From assembly GCA_009733775.1 (NCBI GenBank), contig WOGZ01000143.1:1-64000 (forward strand): DNA of 64,000 nt, read 5' to 3'. The notes below the pieces were generated by a model. The model searched no databases. It saw only the letters and a list, made by a program, of their open reading frames with translations, and was not told where the DNA came from. The position numbers were made by a program, and so were the translations under genes. Positions 1 to 12,130 of this stretch are shown here, in pieces (the stretch's first letter is position 1; each line of letters opens with the position of its first letter). Origin of the DNA: Alectoria sarmentosa (Eukaryota; Ascomycota; Lecanoromycetes; Lecanorales; Parmeliaceae).

Positions 1-370
1 AAAATTCTAAAATTAAAAAAAATCACAATTCGTTTCAAATTTGCATAAAATTTATGAATTATGAATAATTAAATTTAGAATTTCGATTCGAAAAAAAAAA
101 ATTTAATTTTAAAAGAAATTTTAGAAAAAAAATCTAAAAAAAAAAATTAAAAAAAAAAGTTTAAAAATTAAAACAAAATATCAACTTTTTGCATTTTGAA
201 TAAAATTTATAAATTTAATGCTTTCACAATTTTAATGTATTTATAATTTAAATGCATTAATAAATTTAATATTTCAATTCGAAGAGAGAATAAACAAAAA
301 AAAAAAAAAAAAAAGTTCAATCGACGTTAAATCTTAAGTTCGTTTCGCCTTCGTTTGTTTTTAAATTTCA
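1..370. other. AT-rich low-complexity stretch
   Basis: The first 370 bases are almost entirely A and T, with long A runs and repeated aattt-type words, unlike the roughly balanced composition that follows. No coding frame is open. Such blocks in ascomycetes are often remnants of repeats mutated by repeat-induced point mutation (RIP) or AT isochore edges. Here that is an inference, because no undamaged copy is visible for comparison. Confidence 0.6.
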
Positions 371-1598
371 TGAATTTAATTCATGGGCCCTGACTTGTTA
401 TAATTTGAAAAGACTATTACAATACACAGGTTCAGCACAGATTCATGACATATCCGCGGAATCCATTGCGGGAAGAATATCTCGCTTTGAGATTTTCATT
501 GCCAGACTTGATAAAAAGCATTACCTAAAAAGACATTTTTTCAGGGCGCTTTTGAACTATCAATTCATATTCGGAATCTAAAGATTCAGATGCAAATTCT
601 ATATTCTTTTGACATCTCAATCGTACATTACTTTTTTTAAAAGATCAAAGTCTTGCTTTTCTGGCACAGACGACTGCGAGATAGAACGCATTGCCAGCGA
701 GAGAAGGGACATAGCCGACTATCACTTAAGCGAGTAGGCAGTGCAAGTAGTGCAGAGCTTAACATCGTTCATGAGCGTTGCGTTTGAGTAATTGGCCTCT
801 TTTGCAAACATGGCTGCAGGTGACAGCCCCCAGGAGCCGGGATACCGTTCCAAAAGGGGAGCGGAGGATGTCTCGCGCTCCAGTCGTCGATGTAGAAGAT
901 TAGAAGCGGATGAACGATGCCAGGGAGATGAATGACAGAGATGTCAGAAATTTGGAAAAGAAACCTTGATTGGGTCCTCACTGAGAGACGGACCGCATCT
1001 CAGCCCATCTAAAACAACATAGCAGGGGAATAGATAAGCCTTTGACGGTGGAAACGCGTCAAGAAGCTAATGGGTCTTTATAGATACTCAAACTTGAGCT
1101 TGAGCAGAAGAATGAAGCATTGGACAAACAATTGGCCTTTGAAAATGGACCGCATATCAAAATCCAATAGTCCCAGCTCCTACAACACTGGCGCCGCATT
1201 GAACGCGAATGGTACTTTGAAGACATCATGCTTGTGCCAATTCAAGGAGCAGATGTGCTACAGGCATTGAAACAGTGAAAAGTCACGACTCGGCCAGAAG
1301 CATCCGAACTGTCGTTGATGAAGAATCACCACCAGGCTTTGAGAAATTATTCACCGCTAGATTGAGCTAATTAAGCGAATCACGAAGCGTCCAATTACAT
1401 CAAACACAACGAGGTATATCCATGCTAGTAAGACGGCGAGGCGCAGCACACCTGCGTAACAAAACTCAAGGCAGCCAATTTAGCAGCGTACTTATTCTCT
1501 CTACAACGTATTGCAACGCTTTGTTTTCGCAATGAATCTAGCGATTTGGAGACGAGATACGACTTTCGAGACCAAGTTCCTGTGTGTGCCTCTCAGTC
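371..1598. other. Intergenic, no supported gene
   Basis: Short open frames occur on both strands (for example 1070-1270 plus), but none has a recognisable domain, codon pattern or splice structure. The last few hundred bases should contain the promoter and 5' leader of the transcription factor gene starting at 1599. No specific element is assignable. Confidence 0.5.
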
Positions 1599-3393
1599 AT
1601 GACCTTAGTAATCGCGAAGAGGCCGAGGGCCGGAGGATACCACGTGAAGACCGGATGCAAAACTTGCAAGTGAGTCTATTTCTTCATGACGCGAAGATGA
1701 AACTCTGATGTTTGGCCGTCCCGATGGATGCACAATCATTCAGGCATTCGTGCTTTCTTATAGACAGATTCTCAAGAAGGGATTCGTAATTCTTACCACG
1801 CATGTCTGATGTTGGTCTCCGTAATCTTCAAGTTGGCTGGTCAATCAGTGTTCAGCAGTGGTCCCGCTGACTCCTTAGATCGATAGAATCCGACACGTCA
1901 AGTGCGACGAGGAAAGGCCCATCTGCAGCAAATGCCGCTCCACAGGCCGTGTGTGCGATGGTTACGAAACCAAACAGAGTGCTTCCAAGTCTGAGAAATA
2001 CGACAGGGCCCAATTGTTTCCTGTGGACGCCACAATCAAAGCGCTATCGATAATACCAGGCCCAACCATCAGCATTACCGGAACAGACCAAGAGCGCCGA
2101 AGCTTCGCTTTCTTCTGCTACCAAATAGGACAGCAGCTCTCGACTGCTCTGAACATAGCGCAGACACATCAGCTTATCCTACAGGCCAGTCACTGTGACG
2201 AAGCTGTACGGTCTGCTGTCATTGCTCTTGGCTCAATTGGAGAAAGGCTGTCGCTTAATAAAGTCCTTACTCTGGAGAACGAGCAAGCAAATGCGTGTCA
2301 TGACTTTGCTCGTTTGCAGTATTACAAAGCCCTGAAGCGTCTCCGAGAGCGCATGTCCGACGGCTCCGAGGGGTCGGCCAGCCTGACAATGACCCTATGT
2401 TTCCTATTCACAGTTTTCGAATTCTTACAAGGCAATGATGGCGGAGCCCTCATTCACCTGCGAAGCGGTCTTAATATCTTGCGGCGAGACCACGGATCGC
2501 TATCCATGGGGCTTCAGACAGTCTCGCCTGACGGGGATTCTTTAAGACATGAAATTTTGAAGACTTTCTCCATTATGGACGTGCAAGCGACCATGTGGCT
2601 AGGATTGGATAGCTTCCAAGCTCCAGTCATGACCCCACTCGATGGTCCTGGCGAATGTCCAGCGCATTTAGATGTCTTCTCCACCCTTGTCGAAGCGTCA
2701 GAGTCTTTGATGTATCAAATTTCCTCGACGCATCATTTTCGACGGCTGATAGGTGCTTCCAACGGCGCACAATCCTTAGATCAGGCGCAGCCTGAAGTGC
2801 ACGCAAAGAGAGAGAAGCTTTTGGAGCAACTGAAGAGATTTCCAATCTCACTTGAAACTCTCGTCGCAAAACTTCGGGAAGAGATCGACGTCGAGATGTC
2901 GCAGCGGATCGTACTTATAAGAATGAATTATGAAGTAACTTTGATGATACTCAAAGCTTGCCTTGAGCGGTCCGATGAGCAGATCTATGGCACCTTTGAA
3001 GCCGAGTTTCGCCATATTGTAGACCTGGCAAAATCCGTCATCGGACCAACGGATGACATAGTAAAGCTCAGCGTCCAGCACATCGTCGCCGCTAACCACG
3101 GCGGCGTCGAGCCATTCCCCATGTTCTCGTTCTACGCAGGTGTTATTCAGCCTTTGTATTTCACTGCGATCAAGTGCCAGAACGTAAGGGTCTGCAGAGA
3201 GGCAATCGCTCTGCTGTCATCGTCGCCGTGGCGAGAAGGAGCGTGGGATAGTGCTACCATGGCAAGGATAGCGGCGCGCAGGGTTCAGGAGATTGAAGAG
3301 AGAGATACGAATACGGATCCTCGGATAATGAATCGTGTGGCCACGAGCTATGCACACGGAAGGCAATCACCAGATTTGAGACCCACCTCTTGA
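1599..3393 (+). CDS. Zn(II)2Cys6 fungal transcription factor
   Basis: Two-exon model: 1599-1669 and 1887-3393, 525 codons plus stop. The 217-bp intron (gtgagt...gatag) splits the zinc cluster. Exon 1 supplies the first CxxC (TGCKTCK) and exon 2 continues with IRHVKC, ERPICSKC and GRVCDGY, giving the full C-x2-C-x6-C-x6-C-x2-C-x6-C fungal binuclear zinc pattern at about residues 20-47. The N-terminal KRPRAGGYH is basic, as usual before this domain. The remaining ~470 residues are helical in character, like the fungal transcription-factor middle region of short C6 regulators, with no other domain recognised. The start ATG at 1599 is the only in-frame one that keeps the first cysteine pair. Expected to be a nuclear DNA-binding regulator; target genes cannot be inferred from neighbours. 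Confidence 0.88.
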
Positions 3394-3777
3394 ATCATGT
3401 TCATGACAAATCTTTTTGGTCAGACCATTCAGATGGGACAGGAAGAAACGCTGGTTCACCGTCAGTTGAACCATGAGTGAGGTCCGAAAACGGAAAGACA
3501 TCCCTTAGGGATAGGGGTATACCAACTCAAGTAGATAGAGCGAAAATTGCCACGTTTGGAAAATGGGTCATCATGGACAAAGGGTCCCAGCTTCTCAAAC
3601 CCTTCGTTCAGGCAGTTGCGAATGGGCAGGTGGTGTTCCTCGGGCTTGACGCTCTCAGCATACTATCAGTCTCTGCATTATGGTTGCATCCAATGGAGGG
3701 TGAAGACCAGCGGTAGTAGCACGCGAGGCCAAGGCCAACCCGAGTTCCTTGTTGTCGTAGCCCTCGCGGGGACCGTG
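3394..3777. other. Short intergenic gap
   Basis: Region of 384 bp between the end of the plus-strand regulator and the end of a minus-strand gene, so both genes terminate into it. Open frames here have no recognisable family. Nothing else seen. Confidence 0.4.
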
Positions 3778-4809
3778 TCATTCTTTCAACCATGCGTCTT
3801 TCATCATCTTCTCCACCTCTTCACACCTATCCCCTGCCCAAGGACTCGTCCGGAACACGATCTCAACCGTAACCTCCTTCATCCGTCTGACTCCCATCAT
3901 AGCTTTCACCCACTCTTTTCCTACTCCAACCTCTCCCTTACGTCCCAAATATTCTATCCTCAGCTCCAGCTTCTTCAGCCCAGGCATATGCGTTGCCACG
4001 ATCTCCCAAAACCTACACCATGTCCTCCAATCATACGGCGCAGGTGCAGAGGCACGGACTTGTTCCGAATCACTGTAGTAGACCCAGCGCACGGACAGAT
4101 GTCGAATCTCAGCAAGCCGTTGTAGGCGCAGTAGAGGCAGATCGGCCCAGCGTATCAGGACGCTGAGGTCGGAGATGAAGAAGGTGTTGGAGCTGTATAG
4201 TAGGTGTATCGCTTCGCGGTAGATGGAGCGGCAGGTAAGGAGGAGAGGGAGGCCAGTGGTCGAGAATTGGTTCGGATATAGGTTAGGCTGAGCTTCAGGT
4301 AAACCGTCGAATAAGAGATGATGTGGGGTAATGAAAGGGTAGGGCATGGATAATCTCATATGGGCTGTCTTGCAATATTTGGGTCTTATGCTGAGAAAGT
4401 TGCCCCCGAGTGCGAGTTCGTAAATGTAGGTACGAAGTTCGAAAGGGAGACGAAGGAGCGGCGAAAAGGGCGCAGGGGTCGAGGAGCATGTCCTTCCCAA
4501 CAAGCAAGGTGGCGGTGTAGAGATGCTGCTGGAAGATTGCGCATGGGGAGCTTGATCCACCAGCGACTCTCGAGTGAGGTTGATACGCTTTGAAGGCAGA
4601 GGGCTGGACTGTTGGTCCTTCACGCGAGCTTTCTCGCGCTTATATTCGTAGGCTTTGGGAAGCTTGCGGCGATTGAGAAAGCCGCTGAAAGTACAGAGGA
4701 ACGCGTCATACCAAGCCATGTGTGCACAGCTTTGATCGAGTGATTGCTGGAACACCAGGGAAGATTCGGATCCTGGTGCCTGGGTGCCTGACATCTTGTG
4801 CCAAGTCAT
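3778..4809 (-). CDS. DUF7730-type protein of unknown function
   Basis: Single exon, 343 residues. From about residue 115 it carries the signature of the fungal DUF7730 / F-box-like family: LRLPFELRTYIYELALGGN, followed by a conserved LLLTCRSIYREAIHLLYSSN block and a leucine-rich part ending in basic and acidic helices. Members resemble small F-box-like scaffolds, occur in large numbers in filamentous ascomycetes and have no known biochemical role. The N-terminal ~110 residues are proline- and serine-rich and poorly conserved in character. Two starts are possible: the first ATG (4809) or the sixth codon (MSGTQ). The longer one is annotated. The gene faces the transcription factor tail to tail. 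Confidence 0.75.
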   Translation of the reverse strand: MTWHKMSGTQAPGSESSLVFQQSLDQSCAHMAWYDAFLCTFSGFLNRRKLPKAYEYKREKARVKDQQSSPLPSKRINLTRESLVDQAPHAQSSSSISTPPPCLLGRTCSSTPAPFSPLLRLPFELRTYIYELALGGNFLSIRPKYCKTAHMRLSMPYPFITPHHLLFDGLPEAQPNLYPNQFSTTGLPLLLTCRSIYREAIHLLYSSNTFFISDLSVLIRWADLPLLRLQRLAEIRHLSVRWVYYSDSEQVRASAPAPYDWRTWCRFWEIVATHMPGLKKLELRIEYLGRKGEVGVGKEWVKAMMGVRRMKEVTVEIVFRTSPWAGDRCEEVEKMMKDAWLKE

Positions 4810-5577
4810 ATAGGGCTGAGTTTTCCTCCACTTATCATCCTCGTTCCTTTTCCCATGATGTTGTCGAGGGAACCTCCTCTATCGCGTGAAATTTCGATTC
4901 TCCCCACCATGCTATTAAAGAAGCATAACGTGAATTTTCTGGGCAGATATTTCGGTGCAGTGAGTCCGCAGCAGATTCCTAAAGACATCGTCTTTTAAAC
5001 CTCAAACAGCGCCGAGGGCAAAATGGTAATGACCTGAAAAACCGAATTCAGAGCTTCGACTTTGGAGTCCCAACGCACAAGTGCTGCCTGTCTCGACGGC
5101 GAGCTTTTATAGTGCTGTAGGCCTGAGAGGGGCGCCTCCGCACGGGTGAAATCGGTCTTTATGGGGTATATGCGATTGCGATTTGGACTCGAGTCGGAAA
5201 GGCTATCATTGCGGGGGGAGGCCTGAGTATCGAGTTCATGCAGTGTTTGTCGTATCTCAATTTTACGTGGCAGCAAGAAAAAACAGGTTCTGTGTCCAGC
5301 GAAAGTTGAAGACGGTAATTTGGCGCAAATGCGATCGTAGCACAGGTCACGAAGACAGAAAGAGTCACCATTCGGCATGTGCTGTCCGGAATCAAGAACA
5401 AGGTCCAAGAATAAGTAATACAAGACTTTCTAGGGTGCGGCTGCGTGCTAAAGATTGGAGCGACAAGCGGCGTATGGAAGACATTCGCGTCTACAAATAG
5501 ACATATCCTCTTCCTCAGTAATCTGATTATAAACAGAAAAGGGACGCCGCAGACTGTTCTTTCTCTCTTCCTCTATC
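4810..5577. other. Intergenic, no supported gene
   Basis: Divergent side of the DUF7730 gene and 3' side of the beta-lactamase-like locus. Several open frames of 60-140 codons overlap on opposite strands and none shows a recognisable motif. Confidence 0.4.
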
Positions 5578-7479
5578 TCAGCCGCTTTTGACTAGTCCTT
5601 CTCTCAGCGCCCTCCAATCCACATATGCGACATCGCCTTCCCCTGCGAACCCAAAAACAAACTCGTCTGCCCCTACGCCCCCATACAAAGGTCCGTCCAA
5701 TGACACCCAGGTTTGGCACCGCCCCCTGATAAATGGCTGGGGCCGCGCCTCGAAAGCTGCTCGGAAACTCATTCGCGACGTATATGTTCCCTTCCCGTCT
5801 GCAGTCGTCGCTGTGGTCTTGAGTCCAGTGGGATAGAGCCGTACACTGACTGTCTGATTTTTACTTCCGAGACCATGAGACTCTGCTATGAGCTGGAGCG
5901 GGGTACCATCTTTGTATTTGCATTGAAGAGGCCGAGGCCTGGGCGATCGTCCGTTGTAATGATGAAGGAAGTTTTGCTTGAATTACCAGAAGCAGTGTAG
6001 GTCCCTGAGAAGCGATTGGATGCTTGCTGTGGGGCTTCGTCTTCTATGCCCGGCAGAAATCCGTTAATGAGTGAGTTCACCAGCGTCGTTCTTTCCTGAC
6101 CGGATCCAGTACCGGCTACTAGGACTGTAAGGCCGATGTTGTGATCGGGTGAGGGTATCAAGCTGGTGCTGTATAAGCCGAGGTCACCGTCTTTGGTGTA
6201 CAGGTCTGTGATACGATTGTTGGAATCCTGTACGCGGAGTATCTCCCAAGGATGTCCGACGGATTCATAAGGATCCGAAGTGTGAGTTACAGGCTTTAAC
6301 CAGCGTCGGGTTTGAGCAGGAGAGAGAAGGCTACTTCCAAGGATTGAGCGGCCGGCGCTGGCCAAGTCGTTGGTACTTGTAAATACTGAGCCAGCACTGT
6401 GATAAAAGTCAACAGAGTTCCGCTTTTCCGAAAGAAGTTGAGATGTGGCCCACGGTGATTCATCGCCTTGAGGAACAGACCACCCGCTTGCGGATTCGTT
6501 GATAGGAATAACGCCGAAAGTCGTATCTGAAGGTTGAGAATAGCTCGAATGGGTCAATTAAGTGATTTGAAGATGTCGTCCGAAATCATGGCAGAAAAGG
6601 GTTTATTTGTGATACTCTCTAAGGCGTACGAGAGGAGCTGAAACGCTATGTTACTGTATGCAGGCGTTGCGCTTGCGTGGAAGATGGGGTCTTGCCGCAG
6701 AAGATACTGAAAGAAATCTATGTACAGTACGGATCAGTGATCCGTTCAAGTTCCGAAAAAGTCAACAGACCTTCTCGATCGCAAGGTGGTTGTGCAGAGG
6801 TTGCGCCGCAGCTTGGAACCAAACTAGGGCCTAGCACTGGAAGCCCAAGCTCTGTGCCTCCCTCAACACTTAAGTTCCCGAGGGTGACTGTAGGAAAGTT
6901 AGTTTCAATGTACGGGCCGTCATGAGAACTTGAACAAACCGTCTCGGGCAATGCCCGCCATATGACTGGCCAAAGCCCCCAGGGTAACATGGTCCCAGCG
7001 TACATCATCAATTTCGTCAAACTCTACACTGTTATTGCCAGACTTCAAAATTGCGGCAGCTAGCTCGGGTACGTATCGTGTAATGGGCTCGCTGAAGTAG
7101 CCGTCACCCACTTCAATCAAGAATGTCCAGACCGAGAAAACTTTCGTCAAGCTACCAATCCTGTAGATGCTGTCCGCATCAACTGTGGATACGCCGGTCG
7201 CAGGACGTACGGGTGGCGAGTGGTGATATTGGAAGAGCAATCCGTCTTCAACGACAGAGAAGAGGCTGATCGAAAAAGCAGTGTCATTGCTGACAGTTGA
7301 ACCAGCAGCTTCGCAAACGAAGCTTGAGCATCGGAAAGTAGAACGCTGGTCGAGATGTGCTGGGGAGTGGGAAAGTCTGGCCCAAGAATGGGGCAGTTGA
7401 GGGAAGTTGATTGTGTATTGACGAGATAGACGGACGACAGGAGAGCAAAGAGACAGAAAGAAACTGAAAATGACATCAT
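5578..7479 (-). pseudogene. Beta-lactamase-like (class C fold) secreted protein, frameshifted
   Basis: Minus strand, starting MMSFSVSFCLF, a clear signal peptide. Two ordinary introns are seen: 6939-6888 (gtttgt...ctacag) and 6770-6718 (gtctgt...acatag). The exons spell a serine beta-lactamase/penicillin-binding-type domain with the SxxK motif in IGSLTKVFS, a YSN motif (YxN) in PAYSNIAFQ, and a C-terminal beta domain ending near DVAYVDWRALREGL. Three sites cannot be spliced and each lacks one base: about 7303, 6558 and 5910. Reading frame and homology resume immediately after each. Fungal relatives of about 550-600 residues are secreted or membrane-linked hydrolases of mostly unknown substrate. 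As given, the locus cannot make a full protein. Three shifts of the same sign in 1.7 kb suggest decay or, less likely, local assembly error. Confidence 0.72.
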
Positions 7480-9412
7480 CTTGGCCAACAAAAATGTAGT
7501 TGAAGAGTAGTAGCAACCATGAAACAAAGAGTCAGTTATGAGAAAGCAGGATGTCCGAACTGGGGTGCGAGCGATGGCTTTGAGTCTTGAGGCATTTACT
7601 TCGTCATATGACGTGAGATTCAATCTTCGGTATTTTGTATTCGATATTCGGTACACCCATGACCGAGTTGGGCCTGAAAATTTCTTCGCATTCTCGCAAA
7701 AACCTCGATTCAAAGCGGAGAGAATCCCATCATAATCCATCATGTAAGCTAGAAGCTAGGGGCTCCGCGATGTTGGATTGCGCACAGGCCCGGGAATGAG
7801 TCCGTCTGCATAGACGGAAGGAAGTGGGAATGGAAAGACAGGAAGACAAGACACTGATTTAATAAAATAAGAGGCTGTCTGGTTAAGAACGTGGATTGAG
7901 CATGGCATTCTCAAATATCTATCTGGAAGAGGAGCGGGAATCCGCAACGTGGCAACTTCGATGGCATTGACGTCAAGCTTTCTCTTGAGAGATGTTCGTC
8001 TTCTGCTCCGTATATCGGCGGTGTGAGAGCGGGTAGGATATGCATTGCGATGATAAAGCTAGGGTTTGAAGTTGAAACGTATTTTCATGGAGAACGATTA
8101 TCGAATGTAAGCCGCGGAAAGATACTTACACCACGAAATCCATTTGATACCACTTTAATACCCTAAGAATATTACTAGCGGTAATCTGTTGCGATTTTCC
8201 CAAAGGATTAACCTGCTTTGCTTTTTGCCGCTTTAATAACCCTGTTGAATATCTATCGTCCATACTTCGTCCATACTTTCTCGTCGTCCTACTTCATGTC
8301 AAAGTTGCCTCAAGATAAGTCTATGCTCTATGGTGAATATGCGTCGCGTTATCGTTTCTATCAAGAATCATCCTTGGCGAGCTCGTGCACCTTGGATGTT
8401 TCAAAATTCTTGTAAAACAACTCAGCACTGTCTGTCTCCTCTATGAGAAAAGCGTCCATCATATAATGAGGAAAGACTGATCTATCCCTCAATACAATCG
8501 ATGACAAGTCACGACCTTCAGATGACACACAAGCGAAGATTATCTACCATCTTCCTGCTCCTTTGCTACCCTTGTTGGCTTCCATTCCGACACATTGTCC
8601 TTGCTGGTCTTATTGATGCTCGATTTAGATCTTTGCTTGATTTACGTTTTAGTGCATTTTACATCTGAAATTTATGAGTCCTCCAAAAGAGATGAAACTG
8701 AACATCGCAGCCAAATCTGAGAATTACCAAAAACCACCACGAGTAAAGCCTTATCGGCCCAGTCCCTCAAACTCCTCGGAACATCTACAGATATACGACC
8801 TGTTTCCAAAAGAAAAAACCACAAACTCGAAAATATCAAGAGATGTCCCCCCCCCCCCAAACCACCAATACACCAACCCCGGTCCATCTCTAACCCATCA
8901 ATCTCTCCACCCAAAGAACTCCCCACACCCTCTCAAAAAAGATCACACCAAAACGAAATAAAACGCTACCTACCTACCTCTCTAGCGGCCAGTTCCATCG
9001 AGGAATACATACCACATATCGAACGCCGTGTATGAAGACCAAGTCCCCAGTCTCCTCTATCCACTCTCCAGCCTCCTTTCAAGATATCCCTTTTACATCT
9101 TCTTTCCCATTCCCAAAATCCCAACCAAACTCTCGCCGCGCCCAAACCCAAACCCAAACCCAAACACCAAACCCACACACACCCTCCCCCCCCCCCCCTC
9201 CCGCCCGAAGCCTCACTCCCACACTCCCACACTCCCACTCACACTCCCACTCCCAACACAACACAACACAACCCAACCCAACCCTCATCCCAGCGTCTCC
9301 AAAAGAAATCCCAACATGACCAATCTCCGCTTGCTCACGCCGACGGACTAGCCTAACCAGGCCTGAACCTCTATGCGTACGTAAACGATTTACGAACGAG
9401 GACGCTGAAGAT
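7480..9412. other. Intergenic, low-complexity C-rich and simple sequence
   Basis: No gene supported. The 8840-9300 part is pyrimidine-rich, with a run of C near 8847, repeated cccaaa units around 9145-9170 and cactccca units around 9215-9250. The open frames here (poly-Pro, poly-Thr or poly-Trp) are products of composition, not coding evidence. The 5' regulatory DNA of the beta-lactamase-like gene should lie just above 7480. Confidence 0.5.
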
Positions 9413-9650
9413 GCAAGAAAGAAGGGCGGGGGGGAGAAAAGAAAAGAAAAAAAAAGAGACCGCCATGGAAGACCCAAGAAAGAAGGGCGGGGAAAAGAAA
9501 AAAAAGAAAAAAAAAAAGAAAAAAAAAGGCCGCCATGGAAGACCCAATAAAGAAGGGCGGGGAAAAAAAGAGAAAAAAAGGAAAAAGAGACCGCCATAGA
9601 AGATCCAAGAAGGCGAATAAGGAAAAAAAAAAAAAAAAAAAAGAGGCAGC
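9413..9650 (+). repeat. Purine-rich minisatellite, about 4 units
   Basis: Tandem units of roughly 55-70 bp share gccgccatggaagaccca, then agaaagaagggcgggg, followed by a variable run of A with scattered G. Units lie at about 9413, 9460, 9529 and 9589, the last diverged (gccatagaag). The whole block is nearly pure purine on the plus strand. The overlapping poly-Lys (plus) and poly-Phe (minus) frames are not genes. Confidence 0.8.
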
Positions 9651-10203
9651 CAAGCAGTGTCCGTCGTAAACCAATCAACGCTCAATTCGCAGAGAAGCGA
9701 AAGCGCGAATAAGATGAAATGAGATGAAATGGGATGTTTCGATCGAGACGAAGTGATCTATCTATCTATCTATCTGGAAGTACGTAAGTAAGTCTACTCA
9801 TTCCAGCATTACTTTTACTTAGTTCCCGAGGTCGAAAAAAAAATCTTAGATTTTATTTTCCTCGTACGTATGATAGATAGATAGATATATGCATGCAGTC
9901 ATCATCAACTCATCGCACTAGATAGATTGATTGATTGATTGATTGACCTGATCGATACATATTTACAAACTGAATGTAAAACCCACGACTCAGCAACGAA
10001 AAACCAACACGAGCCTGCCCTACTACGGTTTAATTCAACGATGAGCAGCAGAGCAGCTACATCTCCGGGCCCGAATCCTCTCGAAAAGCTTATTTATGTA
10101 ATTCGCACGGGTATCATCTCATTCAGAGCCCCTTTCGTCATCCGGCCCTCCCCCCATCTTCTTCCCGCCAACCCCAAGAAACCCCACAAACCAAACAAGC
10201 AAA
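9651..10203. other. Intergenic with tetranucleotide repeats
   Basis: Contains short microsatellites: (tcta)n near 9758-9775, (gata)n near 9869-9885 and (gatt)n near 9925-9945. It lies downstream of the lectin gene. No coding frame is credible. Confidence 0.5.
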
Positions 10204-12130
10204 TCAAGCCGTCGCGACCTCAAAGAAGCTCGTCTCAAAAAACCCCCCCTCCAAATTATAAACATCCTCCGCCCAACCAGTCTGATTAACCTGATGATAC
10301 AACAGAACCTCACTCCCATTCCCGCCCTCCGCGCCCGCCAACCGGCTATACGGAAAGCTCGACTCGGGCCGCGTGCTCAAGGCGATATTGTTCGTCGTGT
10401 AAGCGGCCAAATCGGAGCCGTTGACCCAGAAGCCGAAGAGGGTGTAGGAGAGGGAGGAAGGGTTGTTGACGAAGACCTGGGCGATGTCGACGTCGCCGAT
10501 GAGGGATTCGTTGTAGGAGGCAGAGTGGAGGGAGGGGCTGTTCGTGGGCGTGGAGGGGAGGGCGGTGGCGGTGGCGGTGGCGGCGGGGTAGGCGTTTGCG
10601 AGGGTGAGGGAGGTGGGGTAGGTGATTTGTTCGGTGGGGGGGAGGGGGGGGACGAGGATGGTTTGGACTGAGAGGGTTTTTCGTCAGTATACGATCATAT
10701 ATCTGGATACACAGGGGAGAGGTGCACGTACGCTCCGGTGTAGTCCAGGCGCTGTTATTGAAGAAGGAGAAATACAAATCATAATACACGCTACCATTCG
10801 ACGTAAGGACCCCAACCTGTGGGGTCACCACATTACCGGCATCCGACGCCCCCGCCGCCAACGCCAGCACATGGCCTCCTTGCAAGCTCCTCGGCAAACC
10901 CGGCCCTGGACTCGCGACGATGCTGTCCGCGGAAGTAGGGGTGATGGTCAGAGACTCGACGCTGCCGTTCCGAGCGACGTAGAAGACAAAGGCTTGGCCC
11001 GACAGTTTATCGTTGTTGAGCAAGGTGCAGGACAGAGCGCGGGTGTCGGTGGCGGTGGAGAGGGTCAGGTTGGGGGATCCGGAGGAGGGGGAGAAGTTGT
11101 CGCGGCTGGTCCAGGAGCCGGAGATGAACTGCTTGCTGGCGAGCTGGCTGGTGGCGGTTATGTAGAAGAGGAAGATCTGGAGGATGGTTCAGCTTGTGTG
11201 ATCGTTCGTTCGTTCTCTAGGAAATGAGGTACGTACCACAGGTCCGGTATCGTCGGCAAAGGGAGTCCCCGTGCTGTTCACAAGCAGTGCTGCCAGCGGA
11301 GTGTTATTTCTCGCATCCGTCGCCACAACGTTGTTGATATCACTCGTCCACGAGTTTGCCGACTGTGTGAAGAGCGCTTCCCGAATGTTCCCCGTTCCCT
11401 CTTGAAACAACAATCGCTTGTCGCCATCCCCCAACGCTACGATTGATACCGAAGAGTCATTATATATCCCATGAGGTAATGACGCATTCGATGTAGAATT
11501 TGCCGCTGATGGTGAAGCACTGATAAGGTGAGCAATAATTGGGTAATCCCATCGGGAAGAATCCGCACCTTGATGACGATGGATTCGAACTCTTATGCCT
11601 CGTCAGACCCACGCCCAAGCCGACGCCCAGCGCAATCGCGACGACAAGCAAAGCGACCAGCCCAATGAGAATCCAGAAACCCAAGCCCCGCCGCTTCTGC
11701 GATGTTTCCGGCTCTTCGTCATGCGACGCAATTCCTGGGTGCGAATCTATATTTGCCAACGGTGTGTGTGGTGGAGGGGGAGAGCCCGCCTCCTTCAAAG
11801 TCTCCCTGTCTTTATCTTCCGGTGAGCCATATTCGGGCGCAGAGTCGCTATTCTTGTCCTTGAAGTCGGGTCTAGAGGGTGTGTAGGCAAAGGTCTCGGA
11901 GGTAGGGGAAAGGTTCTGGATCTCAACTTGTTAGAAGACTGAATTCTTCGGAGAGGGAAAGCGAGATGTGCAATACAACGTACCTGAAGCGGCCATGCCT
12001 TCTTATCCAGCTCTGGAGACTCGCCAGATAGGTCTCGTTCCGGCGCATGTGCAGCTTGGTCGACGACTTCTGGGAATCGCTCCGTGTGTTCGTTGGGCGC
12101 AACTTCGAGCTCCGAGTAGTTCTCCGCCAT
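10204..12130 (-). CDS. Membrane-anchored fucose-specific-lectin-like protein
   Basis: Five exons: 12130-11984, 11915-11569, 11519-11237, 11176-10732 and 10667-10204, all GT-AG with matching phases, giving 561 residues. Residues 1-125 are an acidic, proline-containing cytosolic tail (MAENYSELEV...). One transmembrane helix follows at about 127-153 (FWILIGLVALLVVAIALGVG), then a Ser/Asn-rich linker and a ~390-residue extracellular region of repeated beta blades: IFLFYITATSQ, LSGQAFVFYVARNGSV and a terminal LLYHQVNQTGWAEDVYN. The architecture (type II anchor plus six-bladed propeller) matches fungal fucose-specific-lectin (FleA/AAL-like) proteins. The blade sugar-binding residues were not checked one by one, so binding specificity is inferred. 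Exon 5 holds an Ala-Thr repeat encoded by (ccaccg)n. Confidence 0.82.

Noticed and set aside
9079..9685. Long poly-Phe/poly-Lys open frames on both strands
   Set aside because: They arise from the purine-rich minisatellite and homopolymers; there is no domain or splice logic.
10346..11023. Minus-strand frame continuing past WTTPE into Arg/Pro/His-rich sequence
   Set aside because: The tail is read-through of intron 4 and of exon 5 in the wrong frame; the spliced lectin model explains it.
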